Shown here piece after piece: positions 37,432 to 46,354 of a stretch of 64,000 nt of DNA. Position 1 is the stretch's first letter. Each line of letters opens with the position of its first letter. Source of the DNA: Belliella buryatensis (GTDB lineage: Bacteria; Bacteroidota; Bacteroidia; Cytophagales; Cyclobacteriaceae); assembly GCF_900188245.1 (NCBI RefSeq), contig NZ_FZOK01000006.1, positions 1-64,000 of the forward strand, written 5' to 3'. Made by a program: the position numbers and the translations under genes. Under the pieces are notes generated by a model. That model was not told the origin of the DNA, searched no databases, and saw only the letters and a program-made list of their open reading frames with translations.

Positions 37432-38247
37432 ATGAAAATTTATGTTTTGATTGATTTTTCTGATTATTCTAATTCGCAAGTTCAGCTTGCCAATCAATGG
37501 TGTTTGTCTTTTGGGTGTAAAATGATTTTGGTCCATCAACTTGACTTGATGATTCCATCTCTTGGAAGTCCTGACATTAGGCTGAAATTTGAATATGATC
37601 AAAAAAGAGTGGTTTTTCAGGAAATTGAAAAACTTCGTGCGCAATACGTGGATGAAACAATCTTTGTGAATATAGAAGTTACGGCATTACCCTTGATCAA
37701 ATTTCTAAAAGAAGAAGCTAAAATTGAGGAAGAAGATATTATTCTGGCTGGCATCAAAGGTACAGGGATTTTGAAGCAGATTTTCATTGGGAGTACCGTG
37801 ACTCGAGTTATAGAGGAAGTTAATCGATTAACCATAGCGCTGCCTTTACACGTCAAGGTTAATGTTCCAAGTAAATTGGTTGTAGCCGTACATTATAAGA
37901 CTTCTATAGGAGAAAAATTACTGAAGCAATTGATTAAAAGTATCAGTAGCAAGCTAGAAGTAGTAGAGTTTATTACAATTATCAGCAAAGTAGAAGAGAA
38001 ATATGATTCAGAAGCATATTTACTTAATCTAAAGAAGACATTTGATTCACTAATTTCTTGCCAAGTAAATTCATTTAATGGAAACGATGCGATGGCTGAG
38101 TTAAAGAGTTATATGTTACATCAGGAGGGGATGTTTTTGGTTTTGCAAAAGGGCTCAAGATCTCTTGCAGACAGGGTTTTTCGTAAATTCATAATTAATG
38201 ATCTTGTTTACGATGCTTCCATTCCTTTAATTGTTTTGCCCTCATGA
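37432..38247 (+). CDS. Tandem universal stress protein
   Basis: A 271-residue protein with two UspA-like domains. Domain 1 (1-140) begins IYVLIDFSDYSNSQVQLANQW and carries the full ATP-binding motif G-2x-G-9x-G-S in GIKGTGILKQIFIGSTV. Domain 2 (about 145-271) has the fold pattern (KLVVAVHYKTSIGEKLLKQL, ASIPLIVLP) but no glycine motif, so only domain 1 should bind nucleotide. The stop overlaps the antiporter start as ATGA (38244-38247), which ties its expression to the transporter and suggests it regulates that protein. Confidence 0.88.
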   Translation: MKIYVLIDFSDYSNSQVQLANQWCLSFGCKMILVHQLDLMIPSLGSPDIRLKFEYDQKRVVFQEIEKLRAQYVDETIFVNIEVTALPLIKFLKEEAKIEEEDIILAGIKGTGILKQIFIGSTVTRVIEEVNRLTIALPLHVKVNVPSKLVVAVHYKTSIGEKLLKQLIKSISSKLEVVEFITIISKVEEKYDSEAYLLNLKKTFDSLISCQVNSFNGNDAMAELKSYMLHQEGMFLVLQKGSRSLADRVFRKFIINDLVYDASIPLIVLPS

Positions 38248-39926
38248 CTTGGTTAGCAGAATTATCACAGAATCCTTTTTATGAATTTGCGATTATCCTC
38301 TCTTTGGCAGCACTATTGGGAGCTTTAGGGCAAATTTTGAAACAGCCATTGATTGTGATGTTTATTGCCCTAGGGATAGTGGTAGGACCATCTGTTTTGA
38401 ATGTAGCACAAAGTAAGGAGAATATTCATTTGCTGGCTGAGGTAGGGATTGCTATTTTACTTTTTATCGTGGGCTTAAAATTGGACCTACGATTGATCAA
38501 GTCTACAGGTAAGATTGCCTTGATGACTGGACTTGGTCAGGTGATATTTACTTCCGTGATTGGATACTTTATAGGGATTGGTTTAGGTTTTTCCACTCTA
38601 CATAGTTTTTACATCGCTGTTGCATTAACCTTTTCTAGTACCATCATCATTGTCAAGTTACTTTCTGATAAAAAAGAAATCGATGCGCTTCACGGACAGA
38701 TTGCAATTGGATTTTTGATCGTACAGGATATTGTTGTGATTCTTGTAATGATTGTGCTCTCGACTATCGGGAGAGGAGGAGAGGATACCATGTTGTTTTT
38801 AGAAATCGGTAAGACACTATTATATTCATTTATTTTGGTGGGTGCTACAGTTTTAGTAATGAGGTACATCATTCCTAAGCTGAGTTTTTTTCTGGCAAAG
38901 TCCGTAGAAATGCTCACGCTCTTTGCCATCGCATGGGCTGTTTTATTAGCCATGATCAGTGAATTGATTGGTTTTAGTGCAGAAGTAGGTGCTTTTCTAG
39001 CTGGGGTTAGTTTGGCATCTTCTCCTTTCAAGGAAGTCATCAGTGGTAGAATGACTAGCTTGAGGGATTTTTTGTTGTTGTTCTTCTTTGTAAACTTAGG
39101 TGCAGGATTGAATTTAGGTGTCATAGGCACCCAAGTGCCTGCGGCGTTTGTATTTTCTATTTTTGTATTGATAGGTAATCCCATTATAGTATTGGTGATC
39201 ATGGGCTCTATGGGTTATAGAAAACGAACATCCTTTCTAGCTGGATTGACAGTGGCTCAAATTTCAGAGTTTTCATTGATTTTTGCAGGACTGGGTTATA
39301 CCGTCGGGCATTTGACAGAGGAGGTTGTAGGACTGATTACTTTGGTTGGACTGATTACCATCGCTCTATCCACTTACATGATCTTGTATTCAGGCAAGCT
39401 TTATCAGTTTTTGGCGCCTGTTTTAAAGGTTTTTGAAAAATCAGACCCTTACCGAGAGAGAAAAATGAAACAATTAGAGTCAAGTCATTTTGAAGTTTTG
39501 ATTTTAGGGTTAGGTAGATTTGGACAAAAAGTAGCCGATCAAATACAAGCAAAAGGGCATACTGATTATTTAGGAGTAGACTTTGATCCACAAGTGGTAA
39601 AATCTTGGCAAGAGTCTAGGAAAAAAATTATGTATGGAGACCTTGAAGATCCAGACCTGTTGGAACATCTTTCTCTGGATCATACCAAGTGTGTGATTTG
39701 TACAGTTCCTGACTATCATCATAGCATTAAGCTAGTCAATTCTTTGGATAAGTCTAACTTTAAAGGTCAAATTTTTTTGACAGCAATGCATGAGTTTGAA
39801 AGTAAGTATTTTGATCATTTGCTCAATGTAAAAGTTTTGTTGCCCTTTGAGATGGCAGCTCAAAACTTTTATAACGCTCACCTAAGCCCAATTCTTAATT
39901 CCGATTCCCAAAACACTGAGAAATGA
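38244..39926 (+). CDS. CPA2-family cation/proton antiporter with TrkA-N domain
   Basis: A 560-residue Kef-type protein. About 12 membrane segments (residues 8-385) include GIAILLFIVGLKLDLRLIK, ALTFSSTIIIVKLLSDK, GQIAIGFLIVQDIVVIL and FSAEVGAFLAGVSLASSPF. A TrkA-N/RCK domain (about 410-530) has the Rossmann motif VLILGLGRFGQKVADQIQAKG and binds NAD(H) or another nucleotide. It may be a K+/H+ antiporter or K+ efflux system. It is the middle gene of a three-gene unit, overlapping both neighbours by ATGA. Confidence 0.9.
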   Translation: MTWLAELSQNPFYEFAIILSLAALLGALGQILKQPLIVMFIALGIVVGPSVLNVAQSKENIHLLAEVGIAILLFIVGLKLDLRLIKSTGKIALMTGLGQVIFTSVIGYFIGIGLGFSTLHSFYIAVALTFSSTIIIVKLLSDKKEIDALHGQIAIGFLIVQDIVVILVMIVLSTIGRGGEDTMLFLEIGKTLLYSFILVGATVLVMRYIIPKLSFFLAKSVEMLTLFAIAWAVLLAMISELIGFSAEVGAFLAGVSLASSPFKEVISGRMTSLRDFLLLFFFVNLGAGLNLGVIGTQVPAAFVFSIFVLIGNPIIVLVIMGSMGYRKRTSFLAGLTVAQISEFSLIFAGLGYTVGHLTEEVVGLITLVGLITIALSTYMILYSGKLYQFLAPVLKVFEKSDPYRERKMKQLESSHFEVLILGLGRFGQKVADQIQAKGHTDYLGVDFDPQVVKSWQESRKKIMYGDLEDPDLLEHLSLDHTKCVICTVPDYHHSIKLVNSLDKSNFKGQIFLTAMHEFESKYFDHLLNVKVLLPFEMAAQNFYNAHLSPILNSDSQNTEK

Positions 39927-40603
39927 AAGAATATTTAAAAAAAGTTAAAGGTTTCTGGGTGTCAGATACCAGTTTTCCAGCGTTGTTGGTGATGTTGATT
40001 TTTACAGTATTTATCTTACCTGTGATCATAGAATATCAAAATGACGCTACCTTTTTTCTGAATTTCATGCTAATTCTACTTTTTTTTATTGGCATATTTT
40101 CAGCTAAAGAAAAAGCATATATCATTTTAACAAGTGTTTTACTAGTAACGCATATCAGTTTGAGGTTGATTAGGTTCGGTGATAACCCCTTTGATTTTTA
40201 CCTTTTAGAAAGGATAGTAGCCATCTTGAATTTAATAGCCCTGATCGTAGTAAATATTCTTTTACTTTTTAGAAATAATGAAGTGAATTTTTATAGAATC
40301 ATTGGAAGCATTAATGTTTATCTATTATTTGCCATGATTGGAGCATTTGGATTTGAAATTATCCATCTATCAACAGGCGAATCAATAATTGGGGAGGATG
40401 TAAGTCTTGAAGGTATGGATGTGGATTTTGGGGAATATATTTATTACAGCCTCACATGTATCAGTACGCTTGGCTTTGGAGATATTTTCCCAGTAAATTT
40501 CTCAGCAAAAATGTTATCAACTTTTCTTTCGGCTTTAGGCATACTTTATCCAGCAGTTGTTATCTCAAAGTTAGTCTCATATGCTTCAAAGGAGAATATT
40601 TGA
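39923..40603 (+). CDS. Two-pore-helix potassium channel-like protein
   Basis: A 226-residue membrane protein. Four to five hydrophobic segments in residues 15-145 precede a pore module: a pore helix (YIYYSLTCISTLGFGDIFP) with filter TLGFGD in place of the standard TVGYGD, then a final helix (MLSTFLSALGILYPAVVISKLV). This is the Ion_trans_2 pattern. Leu for Val and Phe for Tyr are tolerated in some K+ channels, so K+ selectivity is likely but not certain. No RCK domain is present; it may use the antiporter's. Its start overlaps the antiporter stop (ATGA). Confidence 0.85.
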   Translation: MKEYLKKVKGFWVSDTSFPALLVMLIFTVFILPVIIEYQNDATFFLNFMLILLFFIGIFSAKEKAYIILTSVLLVTHISLRLIRFGDNPFDFYLLERIVAILNLIALIVVNILLLFRNNEVNFYRIIGSINVYLLFAMIGAFGFEIIHLSTGESIIGEDVSLEGMDVDFGEYIYYSLTCISTLGFGDIFPVNFSAKMLSTFLSALGILYPAVVISKLVSYASKENI

Positions 40604-40701
40604 GCAAATGCCTTCTATCTAATTTTTTATGCCTTTAAGGTATTATGATGAAGTGGTTTTGAAATAGTTTAATATTTTAGTGAAAATTAAATCCAAATAT
40701 T

Positions 40702-42186
40702 ATGATCAAAAGATACCTTTTAAGTGCAGCGTTATTGGTTGGTTCCATGGCTTTTGCGTGGGCGCAGGAAACCAGGCAGATAGCTGTAGAATCAGCTTCG
40801 GTGACAAATAATGAAGTGACTATCAATGGCAAAAGAGTTCCTTATAAGGCTACAGCTGGAACCATGCCTGTTTGGGATGAAGATGGCAAACCGATGGCTT
40901 CTTTGTTCTATACCTACTATGAAAGAACAGATGTCTCTGACAAGACAAGTAGACCTTTGGTGATTTCATTTAATGGTGGCCCTGGATCAGCTTCTATTTG
41001 GATGCATTTGGCTTATACGGGTCCATATAAGCTTAATATTGATGATGAAGGCTATCCGCTTCAGCCTTATGGCTACAGCAAAAATCCTCATTCTATCCTA
41101 GATGTTGCCGATATTGTTTTTGTTGATCCTGTGAATACTGGTTATTCAAGAATTGTGAATAAAGAGGTTTCTAGATCTACTTTCTTTGGAGTCAATGCAG
41201 ATATCAGGTACTTAGCAGACTGGATCAATACCTTTGTGAGCAGACAAAATAGGTGGTCCTCTCCAAAATACCTGATTGGGGAAAGCTATGGTACTACTCG
41301 AGTTGCTGGATTGGTTTCTCAATTACAAAATTCACATTGGATGTATTTCAATGGCGTGATTCTAGTTTCTCCTACAGGGCTGGGATTGGACAGGAACGGA
41401 CCAGTGGCTGCGGCTAATTACTTACCATATTATGCTGCTACAGCATGGTATCATGGAGTTTTGCCAGCTGATCTTCAGTCCAAAGATTTAGATCAAATTC
41501 TTCCTGAAGTTGAAAAATACACATTAGATGAAGTACTCCCTGCTATTGCGCGTGGAGGTTCATTGGATGCAGCCAAGAGAAAGGAAATCGCCTCCAAAAT
41601 GGCCTATTACTCAGGATTGAGCGAAAGAGTTATCCTTGAGCACAACTTAGCTGTTCCGACCAGCTTTTTCTGGAAAGAATTGTTGCGTGATCAGGGGTTA
41701 ACGATTGGTAGACTTGATAGCCGATATAGAGGGATTGATAAGTCTGATGCAGGTGACCGCTATGACTTTGACCCAGCCTTGACATCATGGAATCATGCTT
41801 TTGCACCTGCTTTCAACCTTTATGCTAAAAATGTCTTGAAGTACGAGACAGATTTAACTTACAATCTTTTTGGTCCAGTCAACCCTTGGGATAGAAGCAA
41901 TGACAACACTGGTGAGCAATTGGCCAATGCGATGCGTCAGAACCCATATCTACACGTGATGACTCAGTCAGGTTATTTCGATGGTGGTACAGATTATTTC
42001 AATGCCAAATACAATATGTGGCAAATGGATCCCAATGGTAAATTGCAAGACAGAATGTCTTTCAAAGGCTACAGATCTGGCCACATGATGTATCTGAGAG
42101 CTGAAGACTTGAAGACTTCAAATGATGATATCAGGGAGTTTATCATGAAAACCATTCCTGCTAAAGATCAACCTGCGAAGTATTAA
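40702..42186 (+). CDS. Secreted S10-family serine carboxypeptidase
   Basis: A 494-residue peptidase with a signal peptide (residues 1-21, MIKRYLLSAALLVGSMAFAWA). It shows the S10 oxyanion motif FNGGPGSAS (91-97), the nucleophile elbow GESYGTTR (Ser195), and a C-terminal acid/His pair in the regions SGYFDGGTDYF and YRSGHMMYLR. It should cleave C-terminal residues from peptides in the periplasm or outside. Length fits the bacterial S10 group. It is monocistronic, with an imperfect -7 (TATTTTAG) upstream and a terminator at 42343. Confidence 0.92.
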   Translation: MIKRYLLSAALLVGSMAFAWAQETRQIAVESASVTNNEVTINGKRVPYKATAGTMPVWDEDGKPMASLFYTYYERTDVSDKTSRPLVISFNGGPGSASIWMHLAYTGPYKLNIDDEGYPLQPYGYSKNPHSILDVADIVFVDPVNTGYSRIVNKEVSRSTFFGVNADIRYLADWINTFVSRQNRWSSPKYLIGESYGTTRVAGLVSQLQNSHWMYFNGVILVSPTGLGLDRNGPVAAANYLPYYAATAWYHGVLPADLQSKDLDQILPEVEKYTLDEVLPAIARGGSLDAAKRKEIASKMAYYSGLSERVILEHNLAVPTSFFWKELLRDQGLTIGRLDSRYRGIDKSDAGDRYDFDPALTSWNHAFAPAFNLYAKNVLKYETDLTYNLFGPVNPWDRSNDNTGEQLANAMRQNPYLHVMTQSGYFDGGTDYFNAKYNMWQMDPNGKLQDRMSFKGYRSGHMMYLRAEDLKTSNDDIREFIMKTIPAKDQPAKY

Positions 42187-42342
42187 AAGTTAAAAAATCT
42201 CAAATCGAATTTGCCAACAAAAAATTCCTTGAGAAGTCTGACTTTGATATTTATTGATATTCGATACTCGTGGATACTTATTGAAAACTATAGACTGAGA
42301 GATTCATGCTTATTCCTTAGAATAGAATTAATTGATATTAAT

Positions 42343-42375
42343 AAAACCAGTTCCGCAGGAACTGGTTTTATTTTT
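42343..42375 (+). terminator. Terminator overlapping the convergent gluQ stop
   Basis: A 12-bp perfect stem (42343-42354 with 42358-42369), GCA loop, then a T-rich tail (ATTTTT). The right arm contains part of the stop codon of the minus-strand gene that ends at 42368. Confidence 0.88.
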
Positions 42376-43264
42376 GTAAGCAATAATTGGAAAAATCTTC
42401 GATACTTTCAATGGGTTGTTTTATTCCTAATTGATCTGCTAGTAATCTAAAGACGTCTGTTTTCTTTTTGCCTGATTTTCTCAAGAACTGAATAGAAGTG
42501 TCTCCTGCTGATTTAGATAATTTACGGTTTTGGGTATTCTTAATCAGTTGATGATGATGAAAAGTACTTTGACCAAAATCATTTATACCCAGATGCCTAG
42601 CGATATGAATCTGAGCCAAAGATGATCCCCATAAATCTTTGCCTCGAACAATCAAGTCTATTCCAAAAGTTAGGTCATCCACTACAGATGCTAATTGATA
42701 GGAAGGTAGCCCATCTTTTTTTTTCACAATTATATCATTGAGTATTCCAGGAGTTTTCCCAGATTCCCAACCATCAGTTGTTTTGATTTGAACAGGATGA
42801 TGAAATGGTAATTTTGTTCTCCAATTGATTTCAGGTAAGTTGAAATCAAGATTTCTTTTTTGGCAATAACCAGTATAAAAGCCTTTGGGATGCATACGTT
42901 CAACTTTCTTTCTACTGCAATCACATGCAAAGAGCATGTTTTTGGATTTCAAGATTTCAAGAGCTTTGGTGTAATTTACTTTTCTGTGTTTAGAGCTATA
43001 CTTACTTTCAAATTCTTTTAAGGTTTTGGGGCCTGAATCAAATGGTATTTCTAGAAAATCGAGTGTATCAAAAATATCTTGAATATATTTTTTCTTTACT
43101 CTCTCTTGATCATAGTCATCAATTCGAAGGAGGATTTTTGCCTCTGATGCTTTGGCCAAGTGATAAGTATTCAAAAAAGAAAAGACATTTCCAAGATGTA
43201 AAAACCCACTTGGAGTAGGCGCATACCGTGTTAAATGATGTTTGTCTAAAGTCACCGTAATCAT
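42368..43264 (-). CDS. gluQ: Glutamyl-Q tRNA(Asp) synthetase-like protein
   Basis: A 298-residue catalytic-core-only relative of glutamyl-tRNA synthetase without the anticodon-binding domain. It begins TRYAPTPSGFLHLGN (HIGH motif as HLGN), has a zinc-site pattern (CDCSRKK followed by FYTGYC), WGSSLAQIHIARHLG, and the KMSKS counterpart KLSKSAGD. This is the GluQRS type that attaches glutamate to queuosine in tRNA(Asp). It fits with queA in this window. Some Bacteroidota genes of this size are annotated simply as glutamate-tRNA ligase; the missing C-terminal domain argues against that. Confidence 0.88.
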   Translation of the reverse strand: MITVTLDKHHLTRYAPTPSGFLHLGNVFSFLNTYHLAKASEAKILLRIDDYDQERVKKKYIQDIFDTLDFLEIPFDSGPKTLKEFESKYSSKHRKVNYTKALEILKSKNMLFACDCSRKKVERMHPKGFYTGYCQKRNLDFNLPEINWRTKLPFHHPVQIKTTDGWESGKTPGILNDIIVKKKDGLPSYQLASVVDDLTFGIDLIVRGKDLWGSSLAQIHIARHLGINDFGQSTFHHHQLIKNTQNRKLSKSAGDTSIQFLRKSGKKKTDVFRLLADQLGIKQPIESIEDFSNYCLQK

Positions 43265-43328
43265 CAGTGTTTTCTCTGAACCCTAAATTAGTCATTATGC
43301 TGCTTAATGTTTTTTAACAGCCTATATT

Positions 43329-43358
43329 TTTGTTGCAGACGCATAGGGTGTAACTTCG
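43329..43358 (+). promoter_or_regulatory. Probable promoter abutting a GTG start
   Basis: TTTG (43329-43332), 18-bp spacer, TAACTTCG (43351-43358), one mismatch from TAnnTTTG. The box ends 4 bp before the GTG at 43363, so the transcript would have almost no leader. Confidence 0.45.
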
Positions 43359-43362
43359 TGCT

Positions 43363-44106
43363 GTGAAAAAAGTCCTACTTATCTTATCCTTTTTTGTAAG
43401 CTTTGGCTTCATATCTCAAGCCCAAACAGTCACAGGCAATGTGATTGATGGCTTGGATAAAGGTTATTTGGATCAAGTTTGGGTAGTCAATTTAACCAAT
43501 CTAGATAGCGCAGAAACCAATATGCGTGGATATTTCCGTATCAAAGGTAGCTCTGGAGACTCCTTAGTTTTCAAAAGACAGCATTACATCCCTGCTGGCA
43601 AGAGGGTAGGAGAGCAAACCCATTTTGTAATGGAGATTTATTTGAATGCCCGGCTTTTACCGAGATTTGATGTATATGCTAAAGAATATAGAATACCCTT
43701 CTCTATGGATGGAAGTGCAAGCCCAACAGGTATGCGAGGCTTAACTGATAGACCTGCTGGACCAGGGAAAATCTATTCGGGTATGTCTGATAATCCAGGG
43801 CTTATGCCTGCCTTGACCATTGATGGGCCGATATCCTACTTCATGAAAAGTGAGCGGCAAAAAAGGCAATATGCAAGAAGGTTAGCTGAAATAGCAAGAC
43901 AGCAGGACTACCTAGACTTGATTCAATCTGATTCAGTGATGATTGCGCTAAAAACAGAATACAATCTCACAGACAAGGATTTGGATGATTTGATCATTGA
44001 GTTCAATCTTCAGAACATTTCCCATCAGTTTAAAGACATGAATTCCAAAATGGTGGAACAGCGCTTATTAGATTTCTTTGATAGAAAGACTGGGAGAAAG
44101 TATTGA
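43363..44106 (+). CDS. Secreted protein with a carboxypeptidase-regulatory-like domain
   Basis: A 247-residue protein with a signal peptide (KKVLLILSFFVSFGFISQAQ). Residues 21-110 follow the CarboxypepD_reg-like pattern (VTGNVIDGLDKGYLDQVWVVNLTNLDSAETNMRGYFRI), a beta-sandwich common in Bacteroidota outer-membrane proteins, but no TonB-dependent barrel follows. The rest is polar and helical with an Arg/Gln-rich stretch. The start codon is GTG. Its stop is immediately adjacent to the end of the convergent DUF4442 gene. Function unknown. Confidence 0.8.
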   Translation: MKKVLLILSFFVSFGFISQAQTVTGNVIDGLDKGYLDQVWVVNLTNLDSAETNMRGYFRIKGSSGDSLVFKRQHYIPAGKRVGEQTHFVMEIYLNARLLPRFDVYAKEYRIPFSMDGSASPTGMRGLTDRPAGPGKIYSGMSDNPGLMPALTIDGPISYFMKSERQKRQYARRLAEIARQQDYLDLIQSDSVMIALKTEYNLTDKDLDDLIIEFNLQNISHQFKDMNSKMVEQRLLDFFDRKTGRKY

Positions 44107-44586
44107 TCAGGCTTTTCTCTTAAAGGACCATGTCACATAAAATCTGGCTACAACTTCTTCACTGGGGTTCATTCCAGTTGAAATCATCGTTAATTTTCCT
44201 GTTTCTTCGATTTCAAGCTGATCAATGATAGCAGTAAGTTCTTTTCCCTGATCACAAGTGAAAATTATTTTCTGATTAGCTTTTTTATAATATTCAGCCC
44301 TGAAATCTACCACTAGCATGCTGAATTTTCCTTTTCCAGCCATGGATAATTGGCATAGTGCTCCTGTGCTTAGCTCAGCTGCACCAGCCAATGCAGCAAA
44401 GTAAATTGACTTGAAGGGATTCTGAGATCTCCAGAAAAATGGAATGCTGATTTGACATTGATCAGGTGTGAGATTTTTGACCTTAAGTCTCCAAAATACT
44501 GCTGAAGGGAGCTTGAAAAGCATAGCCCACCAAAAAATAAAGGGGTTTGTCATTTTACTGAGATAGGATTTAGCTTCAGGAGTCAT
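44107..44586 (-). CDS. DUF4442 hotdog-fold protein
   Basis: A 159-residue protein matching DUF4442, related to PaaI-type hotdog thioesterases. Typical segments are FWRSQNPFKSIYFAALAGAAELSTGALCQLSMAGKGKFSMLVVDFRAEYYKKA. The substrate (acyl-CoA or other thioester) is unknown. It ends back to back with the plus-strand gene at 44106, with no space for a terminator between. Confidence 0.85.
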   Translation of the reverse strand: MTPEAKSYLSKMTNPFIFWWAMLFKLPSAVFWRLKVKNLTPDQCQISIPFFWRSQNPFKSIYFAALAGAAELSTGALCQLSMAGKGKFSMLVVDFRAEYYKKANQKIIFTCDQGKELTAIIDQLEIEETGKLTMISTGMNPSEEVVARFYVTWSFKRKA

Positions 44587-44687
44587 AAGTATGAAATTTA
44601 CGATATCTTCAATTTACTTGAAAAATATGAAAAGCTTTTTGATATGGCATCTTTTTTGGGCATTTTCGTGAAAATATTCAAACTGTT

Positions 44688-45494
44688 ATGTTAAAGAAAA
44701 TATCAATATTGTTTCTCATTGGAATAGTTACCTATTCCTGTGCCAAGGTGCCACTAAGCGGGAGAAATCAGCTTAGCTTAGTCAGCAATGCTGAAATCCT
44801 ACCAATGTCCTACGATCAATATGCACAGGTACTGAGTGAAAGTAAATTGGTGACCAATACTGCAGAAGGTCAAATGGTAGTCAAAGTTGGTAGGAGGATT
44901 GCTGATGCAGTTTCTAAATATATGGCTGAACGTGGATATGAAAAGGCTTTAGAAGGATTTGCGTGGGAGTTTAATCTAATCGAAAGTGAGCAGGTTAATG
45001 CTTGGTGTATGCCTGGCGGAAAGGTAGCTTTTTACACTGGGATCATGCCTATCTGTCAAGACGAGGCAGGAGTAGCAGTAGTGATGGGACATGAAGTAGC
45101 TCACGCAGTAGCCAGTCATGCCAGAGAGAGAATGTCTAATGGATTAGTCCTCAATGGTCTAATAGGAGGTGTTCAAGTGGCAATGGGCCAAAATCCAACT
45201 TTAACACAGAATATCTTCTTGCAGGCAGTAGGATATGGAGGTCAACTAGGAATGTTGAGTTTTTCGAGAAGACATGAATTGGAAGCAGACCAGTTAGGGC
45301 TGGATTTCATGGCTTTGGCGGGTTATGACCCAAGAGTAGCTCCTGCATTTTGGGAAAGAATGAATGCTGGGTCTAGTGGAAATAGACCACCAGATTTCTT
45401 GTCTACGCACCCTGGGCCAAACAGAAGAATCGATGAGCTCAACAAGCAGATGCCCAAATCAATGGAGTATTACGAAAAGAGCAATAAGCAATAG
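44688..45494 (+). CDS. M48-family metalloprotease lipoprotein
   Basis: A 268-residue protein with a lipoprotein signal (ISILFLIGIVTYSC, Cys18). It carries the zinc motif HEVAH (135-139) in GHEVAHAVASHARERM and the downstream Glu ligand in ELEADQLGLDFMALAGYDP. The C-terminal FLSTHPGPNRRIDEL is standard for the BepA/LoiP group. It is predicted to be membrane anchored in the periplasm, where relatives degrade or repair outer-membrane proteins. It lacks TPR repeats, like LoiP. A bidirectional terminator follows. Confidence 0.92.
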   Translation: MLKKISILFLIGIVTYSCAKVPLSGRNQLSLVSNAEILPMSYDQYAQVLSESKLVTNTAEGQMVVKVGRRIADAVSKYMAERGYEKALEGFAWEFNLIESEQVNAWCMPGGKVAFYTGIMPICQDEAGVAVVMGHEVAHAVASHARERMSNGLVLNGLIGGVQVAMGQNPTLTQNIFLQAVGYGGQLGMLSFSRRHELEADQLGLDFMALAGYDPRVAPAFWERMNAGSSGNRPPDFLSTHPGPNRRIDELNKQMPKSMEYYEKSNKQ

Positions 45495-45497
45495 CAT

Positions 45498-45528
45498 AAA
45501 AAAACCAGACTCAGCGTCTGGTTTTTTT
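45498..45528. terminator. Bidirectional terminator
   Basis: ACCAGAC (45504-45510) and GTCTGGT (45516-45522) flanked by A6 and T6 tracts that extend the stem to 13 bp. It lies between the convergent M48 and exonuclease genes. Confidence 0.92.
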
Positions 45529-45546
45529 ATATCATCTTGGTTTAGA

Positions 45547-46353
45547 TCAACCCATGTTGAAGCTTCTCAGCTTTACTTGGGTGAATTTCCTTTTGGTATC
45601 TAGCGGGAAGTCACCTTTCATCATCCAATCATAGTAAGAAGGCTCTTCTTTGAGTACTTGGACGATGGTTTTTCCTTTGTGTTTTCCAAAGTTGAAACAT
45701 TCCTCACCACTTTCATTGAAAATAAATCGACCAGCAAGGTCAACCATTTTTTCATTGAGTAATTGGTGGATTTTTTTCATGTCATTTTGAAAAACTCCCA
45801 GCTTATTACCTAATAAGTCTTCCGCTTCTTCCCCCTCGTACCTTTCTATTTGGGCTTTGAATACTTCATAGGTGGCTATGGTATCCGCTTCAGCGCTGTG
45901 TGCATTTTCTAAGGTTTTGCCACAGTAGAATTTATAAGCTGCTGAAAGGTTTCTTTTTTCCATCAAGTGAAAAATCTTCTGTGCATCAAGTAAGTTTCTT
46001 TTTTCAATATCAAAATCAATCCCCGCTCTCAAAAACTCCTCAACCAACAAAGGGATATCATATTTCAAAACATTGAAACCTGCTAAGTCCGCACCTGCGA
46101 AGAACTGATGAAGTTCTTTAGATGCATCCTTAAAAGTAGGGGCGTCTTTGATGTCAGCATCATAGATGCCATGGATCAGCGATGATTCCAAAGGGATAGG
46201 GATGGTGGGATTGATTTTCATGGTTTTGATTTCCTCCGTACCATCAGGCTGTACTTTGACTATGGAGATTTCTACAATTCTGTCAGTAGATATGTTTGTC
46301 CCCGTAGCTTCAAGGTCAAAAAAGGCAATTGGGGTTTTGATATTTAAATTCAT
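45547..46353 (-). CDS. DnaQ-family 3'-5' exonuclease
   Basis: A 268-residue protein. The DEDD exonuclease domain (about 8-175) has FFDLEATGTNISTDRIVEISIVK (ExoI), LAGFNVLKYDIPLLVEEFL (ExoII) and AHSAEADTIATYEVFKAQI (ExoIII). The C-terminal quarter (GEECFNFGKHKGKTIVQVLKEEPSYYDWMMKGDFP) resembles a small putative DNA-binding module found after exonuclease domains. It may proofread or trim DNA. The open frame extends to 46407, but ATG at 46353 lies one base after mpl and is preferred; the two are probably cotranscribed. Confidence 0.88.
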   Translation of the reverse strand: MNLNIKTPIAFFDLEATGTNISTDRIVEISIVKVQPDGTEEIKTMKINPTIPIPLESSLIHGIYDADIKDAPTFKDASKELHQFFAGADLAGFNVLKYDIPLLVEEFLRAGIDFDIEKRNLLDAQKIFHLMEKRNLSAAYKFYCGKTLENAHSAEADTIATYEVFKAQIERYEGEEAEDLLGNKLGVFQNDMKKIHQLLNEKMVDLAGRFIFNESGEECFNFGKHKGKTIVQVLKEEPSYYDWMMKGDFPLDTKRKFTQVKLRSFNMG

Positions 46354-46354
46354 C

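Noticed and set aside
38690-39202. 170-codon minus-strand frame within the CPA2 antiporter
   Set aside because: It is a shadow of a well-conserved coding sequence, rich in Lys/Thr/Asn typical of reverse frames here.
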